NCBI RefSeq assembly: GCF_000423005.1
Contig: NZ_AUHD01000001.1
Location: forward strand, 558,001 to 622,000
Direction: 5' to 3'
DNA length: 64,000 nt
Origin: Gelidibacter mesophilus DSM 14095
GTDB lineage: Bacteria > Bacteroidota > Bacteroidia > Flavobacteriales > Flavobacteriaceae
Of the stretch, positions 33,930-41,852 are shown in pieces; position 1 is the stretch's first letter, and each line of letters opens with the position of its first letter. A program made the translations under genes and the position numbers. The notes under the pieces were generated by a model. The model saw only the letters and a list, made by a program, of their open reading frames with translations, ran no database searches and was not told the origin of the DNA.

Positions 33930-34994
33930 TCAATTTTTGTGTTTGACCAAATCAATAATTTCATCAGTAAATTTCCCAAAGAAACCTTGGCCTGCATATT
34001 GGGCGAAAAGTATTGTTTGTCCTTGCGTATTTATTTCAATACATCTCCAATTATTGTTTTTGTCCAAGCACATATCTAGGCTGACCAATCTGCATAGCGG
34101 AATATGATTTGCTATACTAATTGCATTTTTATTAAGTTCCTCAAAATGAGGGATAACAACATCTTTGAATCTGACTCTACTATTGGGATGTTCCAAGTAC
34201 TTTACAGCATATTTGTTCACAGCATATTCATTAAGAGATCCATCTTCCTTAATATTGCATACGATGCCATTGCCAGTAAGATTGTCTAGTCCGCCATCTA
34301 TCCCAAAACGTATGGAGTTATTTAAAACCTCAAACACGCCTGCTTTAGTTCTGTATAAACAGGTTCTTATAGAATTAATTCCAGAATTTATAGAATTTAA
34401 ATAATCATTTTGCAAAATTAATTCTTGAAAAACGAGATGTTTGTTTTTTTTCATTCCATGTAAGAGCCCTGAAAAATTCTTTATCATTTCCACTCCCGCA
34501 CCTCCTTTAGTATCTTTGCTAGGCTTTACAATAATGGGGAAAGAAATCTTTAAATTTTTTAAAAAAGCGTCAATATCTTCTATTATCTGCATATTCGAAT
34601 CATAATAGATATTGTCTATTTTATGAAAATAGGATTTTGGAAAAAAATTTTTATTATCAAACCATTTTTCATAAATATTTTTGATATCAAAAAACATTAA
34701 TTCTTTATAAATGTTTAACTTCGATTCAATCAAAGCAGCGAAAATGTTTTCAGGTACAATATTATAATCTATTTTGCCAGATAGATTATAACAAAGGATA
34801 AATGTTTTATGTTCAACTTTCAATCCTAAAACTGACCATTTTTCTTTATACTTTTTAATAATATCGCCATCAAGTCTATTAATAAATAAGACTTTATTTA
34901 CATTTTTATTCCTAGCTTCAAATGCTTGAGTCCTATCATAGTAATAATATCTAAATCTCAAGAATTCTACAATTTTCTTTATTTTGTTTTTCAT
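33930..34994 (-). CDS. Sugar-transfer-associated ATP-grasp protein
   Basis: This ~354-residue protein carries an ATP-grasp fold: FPIIVKPSKDTKGGAGVEMI (glycine-rich ATP loop with lysine), LVFQELILQ, SIRTCLYRT, FGIDGGLDNLTGNGIVC, and LVSLDMCLDKNNNWRCIEINTQGQ with the metal-binding E-I-N. The pattern fits the ATPgrasp_ST family linked to polysaccharide or capsule loci, and more loosely YheC/D-like ligases. The ATG giving MKNKIKKIVEF was chosen; an upstream GTG would add 23 residues. The gene is isolated in visibly more AT-rich sequence than its neighbours, with long gaps on both sides, so recent transfer or decay of a larger cluster is likely. Confidence 0.72.
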   Translation of the reverse strand: MKNKIKKIVEFLRFRYYYYDRTQAFEARNKNVNKVLFINRLDGDIIKKYKEKWSVLGLKVEHKTFILCYNLSGKIDYNIVPENIFAALIESKLNIYKELMFFDIKNIYEKWFDNKNFFPKSYFHKIDNIYYDSNMQIIEDIDAFLKNLKISFPIIVKPSKDTKGGAGVEMIKNFSGLLHGMKKNKHLVFQELILQNDYLNSINSGINSIRTCLYRTKAGVFEVLNNSIRFGIDGGLDNLTGNGIVCNIKEDGSLNEYAVNKYAVKYLEHPNSRVRFKDVVIPHFEELNKNAISIANHIPLCRLVSLDMCLDKNNNWRCIEINTQGQTILFAQYAGQGFFGKFTDEIIDLVKHKN

Positions 34995-35440
34995 TTTTTG
35001 CACGGAATATTTAATAAAATTTTCGATACTTTCAATAATAATCTTTTTAGTAATTACTAACACTTTTTGAACTCAAATGAGATAATCTACTATTGTAAAT
35101 ATAACTTTTTTTCATGAAGGTATGATTAGCTCATTCAAATTTGTTGTCTAACGAAGATGGTGGCTATTGAAAATTCAATATTTACTTAATAACGAATGTT
35201 GCATCAGGAAATCAAAATTATTAAATATTGATTTGCAGAGATTGTTAGATTTTTGATATAATAATGGTAACGATATTGGTGATGAGAGCTTCTTTTTAAT
35301 ATGGCCTTGTAGTGAGTGTTCTTATGATATGGTAAGTTGTTAGATAAAAAGATTTGTAACTTATTATCACTACTATTCGAGAGTTGCGTTCTCTCTCCTT
35401 TTTGAATAGCTTAATAAAATATTGTATGAGACTTTGAAAT
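34995..35440. other. Non-coding gap upstream of the ATP-grasp gene
   Basis: AT-rich sequence with no supported gene. A possible minus-strand -7 box TATATTTA (35096-35103) lies 33 bases before the alternative GTG start. A weak GAGAG/CTCTC hairpin at 35379-35395 is followed by TTTTTG but has no upstream plus-strand gene to serve. Confidence 0.4.
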
Positions 35441-36004
35441 TTAACGTCTTCTTCCCTGTCTATTTCCTCCGTAATGTTGATTAGGCATTTGTGCTTTTTT
35501 CATGCTGTCCTTCATCATTTTAATCTGATCAGCCAACATGTTACGCTTATCTAATTTTTGAGCTTCACTCAACAACATTTTAGCCTCTTGCGGTCTTCTT
35601 TTACTAAATGCAATTCCTGCTAGGTTTAATTTTGCCATGGCCATGTCGTGGTCCATAGCCAAGCCAAAGGTTAGGGCTTTTTTGAAATATTTTTCAGCTT
35701 CATTCATGTTGGTTTGAGATACCATAATACCATGAAGGTAATTATAATAACCTTCTTGTTTTTTGACCAAAGCACTAGAGGGGTTTTTAATTTTATCCAA
35801 CCATTTTTTGGCGCCAACAAAATCTTGTTTTCGCAATCTTAAAAAAGCTAAGAGGATAAATTCATTTTTAAAATATAGAAACACAAAAATTGTAGAAAGT
35901 AAAATCAACATAATGCCATTCCCAATATACCCTTCTGTAAATTGATAGATGGAAAAAGCAATGATCAACGCGGTAATAACGAGTTTAATATTTTTATTAT
36001 ACAT
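35441..36004 (-). CDS. Membrane-anchored TPR protein
   Basis: This 187-residue protein has two N-terminal transmembrane helices (IKLVITALIIAFSIYQF and NGIMLILLSTIFVFLYF). A cytoplasmic helical part follows, with TPR-like pairs: FVGAKKWLDKIKNPSS, EGYYNYLHGIMVSQTNMNEAEKYFKKALTFG, and MAKLNLAGIAFSKRRPQEAKMLLSEAQKLD. The tail is basic and Gly/Arg-rich (HYGGNRQGRRR). It follows the DUF6263 gene with a two-base gap, so the pair is co-transcribed. A scaffold role is plausible; no enzyme motif is seen. Confidence 0.7.
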   Translation of the reverse strand: MYNKNIKLVITALIIAFSIYQFTEGYIGNGIMLILLSTIFVFLYFKNEFILLAFLRLRKQDFVGAKKWLDKIKNPSSALVKKQEGYYNYLHGIMVSQTNMNEAEKYFKKALTFGLAMDHDMAMAKLNLAGIAFSKRRPQEAKMLLSEAQKLDKRNMLADQIKMMKDSMKKAQMPNQHYGGNRQGRRR

Positions 36005-36006
36005 GA

Positions 36007-36882
36007 TTAATTTAATATTTTATAAGTAATTGTAGATGTTATTTTAGTTGGAATGGTCATATCTGCGGCGTTCACTTGTGTGTCTCCACTATAAACACCC
36101 TCAACCGTAATATTTTTAAACAATCCTGTTTTTGAATTGGCAATAACAGATGTTTTTTGGGTGCCTACGAGCACCATTGTAACGTTTTCATCAATGTTTG
36201 ACATCGTGGTATTGGCATTTCCAGAAACACTAAAACTATCGGCATCATAAGCCGTTAAAGTCCATGTGTTTTTGGATTCTAAGTCTCCCTGATAAATATT
36301 CTCCCAAGTGTCATTCACTTTTACGGATTGAGCAGGTAAAAAATAGGTCATCTGCTCAAAACTGTTAGAAAGTGCTGCACTTCCAAATTGTTTTTCAAAC
36401 TGTGCCTTATTGGCCTCAATGGATTCTTTATCCGTTATATCAGCTGCTTTGAACATGGAGGCAATCAAATTCTCACCTCCAGAAATGGATCGGATCTTTC
36501 CAGTTTTTTCCATGATCATGATTACCGGAATGTTTAGAGTGCCTCTAAACATTTTGGAAGTGAGATCGCTATCATCTTCATTGGCCGTATCTGCATTCAG
36601 CAATTCGCCAAGTGATGGTGAACTCATGGTCATTTTCATCTGTTTGAAAATCATTTCTAAAGTAATAAGATTTTGGTCCACTTTAATCACCTTAAACTGC
36701 ATAGCGCTTTTGAGATTATTATTGATCACTTGATCAACACCATTGATGTCTTGAATAATATGCTGTTTTGCCTGCTGTTCAACATTAAAAGAGTCATTTA
36801 CCTTAAGGTCATATTGAAGTGCTTTTTGAGCGTTTACGGCCAAGGAAGAAAGAATAAAAAACAAAAGTGTAATGGTCTTCAT
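36007..36882 (-). CDS. DUF6263 family exported protein
   Basis: This 291-residue secreted protein has signal peptide TITLLFFILSSLAVNAQ and a mature beta-rich chain. It contains KALQYDLKVNDSFNVEQQAKQHI, MIMEKTGKIRSISGGENLI, FLPAQSVKVNDTWENIYQGDLES and a closing TKITSTITYKI strand, the pattern of the Bacteroidota DUF6263 family. The function is unknown; periplasmic or outer-membrane-facing location is inferred from the signal. It is the first gene of a two-gene leftward unit with the TPR membrane protein. Confidence 0.72.
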   Translation of the reverse strand: MKTITLLFFILSSLAVNAQKALQYDLKVNDSFNVEQQAKQHIIQDINGVDQVINNNLKSAMQFKVIKVDQNLITLEMIFKQMKMTMSSPSLGELLNADTANEDDSDLTSKMFRGTLNIPVIMIMEKTGKIRSISGGENLIASMFKAADITDKESIEANKAQFEKQFGSAALSNSFEQMTYFLPAQSVKVNDTWENIYQGDLESKNTWTLTAYDADSFSVSGNANTTMSNIDENVTMVLVGTQKTSVIANSKTGLFKNITVEGVYSGDTQVNAADMTIPTKITSTITYKILN

Positions 36883-37048
36883 GTATCGAATTAGAGAGTC
36901 TTATATCAGAGCACAAAGAAACTAATTTTTTTTAAGTTGACATTCATATATTTGGTGTAATTAATGCTGTTAGACCTATATTTGAGCTGACTTTTAAGGG
37001 AGCAGAATTATGTGAAGAAAATTTCACAAAAATATTTCAATATTAGAT

Positions 37049-37078
37049 TTGTCAAAGTAAAAAGTCTTTGTATATTTG
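37049..37078 (+). promoter_or_regulatory. Promoter of rpmH
   Basis: TTG (37049-37051), a 19-base spacer, and TATATTTG (37071-37078). This is an exact match to the Bacteroidota primary-sigma promoter in both elements and spacing. The leader to the rpmH ATG is ~64 bases. Confidence 0.85.
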
Positions 37079-37148
37079 CCCGCAGTTTTGGAGAGAAGAT
37101 CCGGACAATATTTTAGACTATACAAGATTATTTTAAAGATATAAAAAA

Positions 37149-37310
37149 ATGAGCAAAAGAACGTTTCAACCATCAAAGAGAAAGAGAGTAAACAAACACG
37201 GCTTTAGAGAAAGAATGGCTTCTGCTAATGGTAGAAAGGTCCTTGCTCGTAGAAGAGCTAAAGGAAGAAAAAAGATATCTGTTTCTTCAGAAACAAGACA
37301 TAAAAGATAA
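37149..37310 (+). CDS. rpmH: 50S ribosomal protein L34
   Basis: This 53-residue, strongly basic ribosomal protein reads [19 protein letters not shown] then [22 protein letters not shown], the universally conserved L34 pattern (K-R-T-x-Q-P-S, HGFRxRM, GRxVLxxRRxKGR), and ends SSETRHKR. It has a consensus promoter and a terminator of its own. In many bacteria rpmH lies beside dnaA and rnpA; here it stands upstream of carB instead, a normal arrangement for this group as far as I know. Confidence 0.97.
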   Translation: MSKRTFQPSKRKRVNKHGFRERMASANGRKVLARRRAKGRKKISVSSETRHKR

Positions 37311-37334
37311 TGATTAACAATTATTAATAATTAG

Positions 37335-37364
37335 AGGTGTTACTTAGGTGTAACGCCTTTTTTT
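37335..37364 (+). terminator. Terminator of rpmH
   Basis: AGGTGTTAC pairs with GTAACGCCT (9 bp, one G-T pair) around a 6-base loop, followed by seven T residues. Confidence 0.85.
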
Positions 37365-37475
37365 GTACCTAATTCATACTTATTTTTGTGCGGGTAAAAT
37401 TAAAATCCTTCGCAAATATCTTAAATATCCACACATATTTTTAACTTTTAGAACACTGAAAAATACCTCAACACA

Positions 37476-40328
37476 ATGCCTAGAAACAAAGACATAAAAT
37501 CTGTACTTATTATCGGATCGGGACCAATCGTTATCGGACAAGCTTGCGAGTTTGATTATGCTGGAACCCAAGCATTACGCTCACTTCGAGAAGACGGTAT
37601 AGAAACCATCCTGATCAATTCAAACCCGGCAACTATCATGACTGATCCTACTATGGCAGATCATGTCTATTTATTGCCGCTTACTACAAAATCAATCATT
37701 AAGATCTTAAAGGAACATCCACAAATTGATGCCGTTTTGCCTACCATGGGGGGGCAAACAGCTCTTAATCTATGTATTCAAGCAGATGAAAAAGGAATCT
37801 GGAAAGATTTTGATGTTAAACTGATTGGTGTAGATATCAAAGCGATAAATATTACTGAAGATCGGGAAGAGTTTAAGGAATTAATGGCGCAAATAGGTGT
37901 GCCAATGGCCCCTCAGGCTACCGCAAAATCTTATTTGGAAGGCAAGGAAATTGCTCAAGAATTTGGTTTTCCTTTAGTTATTAGAGCTTCTTTCACGCTT
38001 GGTGGAGAAGGGGCATCCTTTGTGCATACTGAAGATCAGTTTGATGAATTGTTGACTCGTGGTTTGGAAGTTTCACCTATCCATGAAGTTATGATTGACA
38101 AAGCGTTGATTGGATGGAAAGAATATGAATTAGAGTTATTGCGCGATAGAAATGATAATGTGGTAATTATCTGTACTATTGAGAATATGGACCCAATGGG
38201 CATCCATACAGGGGACTCCATTACTGTAGCCCCAGCAATGACCTTATCAGACACTACGTACCAACGTATGCGAGATATGGCCATCCACATGATGCGCAGC
38301 ATTGGCGATTTTGCTGGTGGATGCAATGTGCAGTTTGCAGTGAGTCCAGATGAAAATGAAGAGATAATTGCCATTGAAATTAATCCGCGTGTTTCTCGTT
38401 CTTCGGCATTGGCGAGTAAAGCTACAGGATATCCCATTGCAAAAGTTGCTGCAAAATTAGCTATTGGATATCATTTGGATGAACTATACAATCAAATTAC
38501 GAAATCTACTTCTGCGTTATTCGAACCAACTTTGGATTATGTGGTCGTGAAGATTCCGCGTTGGAATTTTGATAAATTCGAAGGTGCAGACAGAACTCTC
38601 GGGCTTCAAATGAAAGCTGTGGGAGAGGTTATGGCTATTGGTCGCTCTTTCCAGGAAGCACTGCATAAAGCGACGCAATCCTTGGAAATTAAGCGTAACG
38701 GACTTGGTGCTGATGGCAAAGGATATAAGAGTTATGACCAGGTTATTGAAAAGCTAACTCACGCGAGTTGGGATCGCGTATTCGTAATTTATGATGCTAT
38801 TCAAATGGGAATTCCGTTGAGCCGGATCCATAATATTACGAAGATAGATATGTGGTTTTTGAAACAATATGAGGAATTATATCATCTTCAAAAAGAAATT
38901 TCAACCTTCACCATTGATACTATTGAACATGATTTATTGTTGGAGGCGAAGCAGAAAGGCTATGGCGATAGACAGATTGCTCACATGTTGAAATGTTTGG
39001 AAAGTCAAGTTTACACAAAACGTGATGAGCTTAATATCAAACGGATCTATAAATTGGTTGATACCTGTGCTGCTGAGTTTGAAGCACAGACACCTTATTA
39101 TTATTCTACTTTTGAAAACAGAGCAGAAACCGCTGATGGTACCATAATATCGGGCAATGAGAGTGTGGTGTCTGACAGAAAAAAGATAATTGTTTTAGGT
39201 TCAGGTCCTAACCGAATTGGCCAAGGTATTGAGTTTGATTATTGTTGTGTCCACGGTGTTATGGCAGCTTCTGAATGTGGCTATGAAACCATCATGATCA
39301 ATTGTAATCCTGAAACGGTTTCTACAGATTTCGATATTTCTGATAAATTGTATTTTGAACCTGTGTTTTGGGAGCATATTTATGACATTATTCGTCATGA
39401 ACAACCAGAGGGGGTAATTGTGCAACTAGGTGGACAAACGGCGTTAAAACTTGCTGAAAAATTGGATCGTTACGGGATCAAAATCATCGGAACAACTTAT
39501 AAGTCTTTGGACTTAGCTGAAGATAGAGGTAGTTTTTCAAAATTATTAAAAGAAAACAATATTCCTTATCCAGAATTTGATGTTGCGACTACCGCAGATG
39601 AAGCTTTGGCAATTGCAGATGTTCTTGATTTTCCTATTTTGGTGCGTCCTTCTTATGTTTTAGGAGGTCAAGGCATGAAAATAGTGATCAATAAGAAGGA
39701 GTTAGAGGAGCATGTCGTCAATTTACTGCGAAGAATGCCAGATAACCAATTGCTTTTAGACCGTTATCTAGCCGGAGCTATTGAAGCTGAAGCTGATGCT
39801 ATATGTGATGGTGAAAATGTATATATCATTGGTATCATGGAGCATATTGAGCCTTGTGGTGTCCATTCTGGAGATAGTAATGCCACTTTGCCACCTTTCA
39901 ATTTGGGTGAATTTGTGCTGCAACAAATAAAAGATCACACTAAAAATATTGCTTTGGCATTAAATACAGTAGGATTGATCAACGTTCAATTTGCAATTAA
40001 GGATGATATCGTTTATATTATTGAAGCCAATCCAAGAGCATCCCGAACGGTTCCGTTTATTGCAAAAGCCTATGGAGAACCGTATGTTAATTATGCAACA
40101 AAAGTGATGTTGGGAGCTAAAAAGGTTACAGATTTTGACTTCAATCCAAAGTTGGAAGGATTTGCCATCAAACAACCGGTGTTTTCATTCAATAAGTTCC
40201 CTAATGTGAACAAACAATTGGGCCCAGAAATGAAGAGTACAGGAGAAAGCATCCTGTTTATTGATAGTTTAAAAGATGACGAATTTTATAATTTATATTC
40301 GAGACGTAAAATGTATTTGAGTAAGTAA
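37476..40328 (+). CDS. carB: Carbamoyl-phosphate synthase large subunit, without C-terminal MGS domain
   Basis: This 950-residue enzyme forms carbamoyl phosphate from bicarbonate, ammonia and two ATP, for pyrimidine and arginine synthesis. The two homologous ATP-grasp halves are clear: SVLIIGSGPIVIGQACEFDYAGTQA and GGQTALNL in the first, IIVLGSGPNRIGQGIEFDYCCVH and LGGQTALKLAEKL in the second. Each has an E-I/A-N-P-R-x-S-R-(S/T) motif (AIEINPRVSRSSAL, IIEANPRASRTVPF). It stops after about 950 residues, where E. coli CarB (1073) continues into the MGS-like domain that binds UMP and ornithine. That allosteric domain is missing. The small subunit CarA is not in the neighbourhood. Confidence 0.95.
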   Translation: MPRNKDIKSVLIIGSGPIVIGQACEFDYAGTQALRSLREDGIETILINSNPATIMTDPTMADHVYLLPLTTKSIIKILKEHPQIDAVLPTMGGQTALNLCIQADEKGIWKDFDVKLIGVDIKAINITEDREEFKELMAQIGVPMAPQATAKSYLEGKEIAQEFGFPLVIRASFTLGGEGASFVHTEDQFDELLTRGLEVSPIHEVMIDKALIGWKEYELELLRDRNDNVVIICTIENMDPMGIHTGDSITVAPAMTLSDTTYQRMRDMAIHMMRSIGDFAGGCNVQFAVSPDENEEIIAIEINPRVSRSSALASKATGYPIAKVAAKLAIGYHLDELYNQITKSTSALFEPTLDYVVVKIPRWNFDKFEGADRTLGLQMKAVGEVMAIGRSFQEALHKATQSLEIKRNGLGADGKGYKSYDQVIEKLTHASWDRVFVIYDAIQMGIPLSRIHNITKIDMWFLKQYEELYHLQKEISTFTIDTIEHDLLLEAKQKGYGDRQIAHMLKCLESQVYTKRDELNIKRIYKLVDTCAAEFEAQTPYYYSTFENRAETADGTIISGNESVVSDRKKIIVLGSGPNRIGQGIEFDYCCVHGVMAASECGYETIMINCNPETVSTDFDISDKLYFEPVFWEHIYDIIRHEQPEGVIVQLGGQTALKLAEKLDRYGIKIIGTTYKSLDLAEDRGSFSKLLKENNIPYPEFDVATTADEALAIADVLDFPILVRPSYVLGGQGMKIVINKKELEEHVVNLLRRMPDNQLLLDRYLAGAIEAEADAICDGENVYIIGIMEHIEPCGVHSGDSNATLPPFNLGEFVLQQIKDHTKNIALALNTVGLINVQFAIKDDIVYIIEANPRASRTVPFIAKAYGEPYVNYATKVMLGAKKVTDFDFNPKLEGFAIKQPVFSFNKFPNVNKQLGPEMKSTGESILFIDSLKDDEFYNLYSRRKMYLSK

Positions 40329-40354
40329 GAACTTCATAACATTTATGGTAAGAG

Positions 40355-40388
40355 CCATCAACATTGATTTTGTGTTGATGGTTTTTTT
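40355..40388 (+). terminator. Terminator of carB
   Basis: CCATCAACA/TGTTGATGG, a 9-bp perfect stem with a 9-base loop, then seven T residues. Confidence 0.88.
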
Positions 40389-41100
40389 ATGCAATGGAGG
40401 GAATGCTCATTAGGTACAAAAGTCCAATTAATATGGCAATCCCAAAACTAATCAGGGTTCCAATTAGTATATACTCTGTCAACTTACGTTCCTTTGATTC
40501 TTTAAGATCGCCAAACCGGAATACAGATTTAGCGGTGATCAGAAATCCTACAGCTTCCCAATGATTTAAGATCACGAAAACAAAAACCAGTACACGTTCT
40601 AAAATTCCTATATATTTTCCTGCATCTTTAAGTGATTCATTGCCTTCAGTTAGCTTTGAAATATTCCATTTTAAAAAGATGGTCTTCATAATGATGGATA
40701 CGGGAATGGTTAAGAACAATATACAGGTTAGGAGCAGAAGTGTTTGATCTGTAATTATGGCATCCAAATCAACAGTATTTGCTTCAAAAATCCAATAGAC
40801 AGCTAAAATGACCAGAATGTGTAACACTTGATCTACAAAGAATAATATCCGAATGGTCTTTTTCTTTTGGAGAGTGAGCTTTAAAGCGTCAATGATAAAA
40901 TGTGAGATACCAATGATTAGAATTAATGGCCATTTTGAAACATCCCATAGAATGAGAAACAATAAAACGATATGGATGAGTACATGCAGATAGAGCTTTG
41001 GTGATTTTAATTTTTTCTCCTCCTTTTCTTTGACCCAAGAATAGGGTTGAAGGAAGAAATCTCCAATAAGATGTGCGAGGATAATTTTTATCAGTATCAT
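40387..41100 (-). CDS. DUF3307 domain-containing membrane protein
   Basis: This 237-residue integral membrane protein has about seven predicted helices. It begins with the DUF3307 signature AHLIGDFFLQP (H10, D14), continues with LHVLIHIVLL (H39, H43), then GISHFIIDALKL (H67, D71). The spaced intramembrane His and Asp residues look like a metal site or active site rather than a plain transporter, recalling membrane-bound metal hydrolases; this is inference. Its start overlaps the stop of the SatD-family HTH gene by four bases, so the two are translationally coupled and probably work together. Expression should be controlled by the dyad array upstream of that gene. Confidence 0.82.
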   Translation of the reverse strand: MILIKIILAHLIGDFFLQPYSWVKEKEEKKLKSPKLYLHVLIHIVLLFLILWDVSKWPLILIIGISHFIIDALKLTLQKKKTIRILFFVDQVLHILVILAVYWIFEANTVDLDAIITDQTLLLLTCILFLTIPVSIIMKTIFLKWNISKLTEGNESLKDAGKYIGILERVLVFVFVILNHWEAVGFLITAKSVFRFGDLKESKERKLTEYILIGTLISFGIAILIGLLYLMSIPSIA

Positions 41101-41714
41101 GCGAGTAGCTGTGTTATTTTTTGACGATAAAGTTGTTCCAATTGCATAATGAGGTCCATATGCGCGCGTTTCTGCCTTCCGCTCACAGCATTTTGATTGA
41201 TGCCAATATGCTTACCAAGTTCTTCTTGAAGCGCCTGTGGTTGCTCCATATGTAATTTCACAATTTCAGCAGAATTAGGCGTCCAATCATCCATGATGGC
41301 TAAGGCTAGTTTAAAGTATAAATTAACTTCTTGATCAAATTTTTGGTTTGTGGTCTTGATTTTTAGATTGACTTTTTCTTTTTTTAAGTTTTCTAAAGTC
41401 TCGCCAGAAAATTGAAATGCTTCGCCGTTGGATTCTACAATACTTTTTCCACTAAATGTTTTTACGCCTATACCTATAGCTATTCTTACATCCAATCCTT
41501 TTATGGTTTTTATACAGGCTTTAATGTATATGGCCGCTTTAAGACTTTCAGCAATATCCTCTAGTTCCAATTGAAAGCTGTCGCCTCTATATATTTCCCA
41601 TTGAGCATCGTTTTGGGCACATGCGGCTAATGCTTCTCTTAAGGTAGAAAGCCATAGTTCAGGATTCTTGATGGATCTTGATTTTATAATGTCCCCGGTC
41701 AAAATACTTGTCAT
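41097..41714 (-). CDS. SatD-family protein: cyclase/palm-like N-terminus plus HTH
   Basis: This 205-residue protein is of the SatD type. The N-terminal ~120 residues resemble a class III nucleotidyl-cyclase/polymerase palm. They show SILTGDIIKS (D-I-x-x-S with Asp8), YRGDSFQLEL (Gly-Asp45 turn), VRIAIGIGVKTFSG (R-I-x-I-G-I-x), and NGEAFQFSGETLENL (compare G-x-x-V-N-x-A-x-x-L). The C-terminal part (ALQEELGKHIGINQNAVSGRQKRA) is a sigma-region-4/TrpR-like helix-turn-helix. So it may read or make a nucleotide and bind DNA. It overlaps the DUF3307 gene downstream, and four 28-bp spaced dyads lie directly upstream, probably its own operators. The function of the family is not established. Confidence 0.75.
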   Translation of the reverse strand: MTSILTGDIIKSRSIKNPELWLSTLREALAACAQNDAQWEIYRGDSFQLELEDIAESLKAAIYIKACIKTIKGLDVRIAIGIGVKTFSGKSIVESNGEAFQFSGETLENLKKEKVNLKIKTTNQKFDQEVNLYFKLALAIMDDWTPNSAEIVKLHMEQPQALQEELGKHIGINQNAVSGRQKRAHMDLIMQLEQLYRQKITQLLA

Positions 41715-41742
41715 ATCCGCTTAGTTTGAAAGTTGTCTTTAC

Positions 41743-41846
41743 TATCATCTCTATAGATGATAAATTATATTATCATATTTATATGTGATATTATTTATTA
41801 TCACTTTTTTAGATGATATTCAAATATATCATTTATTTCTAAGATA
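41743..41846. promoter_or_regulatory. Array of four 20-bp dyads with exact 28-bp period (operator array)
   Basis: Four units start at 41743, 41771, 41799 and 41827. Each begins TATCA and has an 8-4-8 dyad: TATCATCT-ctat-AGATGATA (perfect), TATCATAT-ttat-ATGTGATA (7 of 8), TATCACTT-tttt-AGATGATA (6 of 8), and TATCATTT-attt-CTAAGATA (degenerate). The spacers are 8-base AT-rich stretches. The array fills the gap upstream of the SatD-HTH gene and behind the thioesterase stop. Such spacing suggests cooperative binding of a dimeric HTH protein, most likely the adjacent one. Confidence 0.8.
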
Positions 41847-41852
41847 TACAAG

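Noticed and set aside
35379-35400. Plus-strand terminator hairpin GAGAG/CTCTC
   Set aside because: The stem is only five base pairs and there is no upstream plus-strand gene.
41743-41846. CRISPR array
   Set aside because: The 28-bp period recalls CRISPR repeat length, but there are no unique spacers of ~30 bases, the units are dyads joined by 8-base spacers, and no cas genes are nearby.
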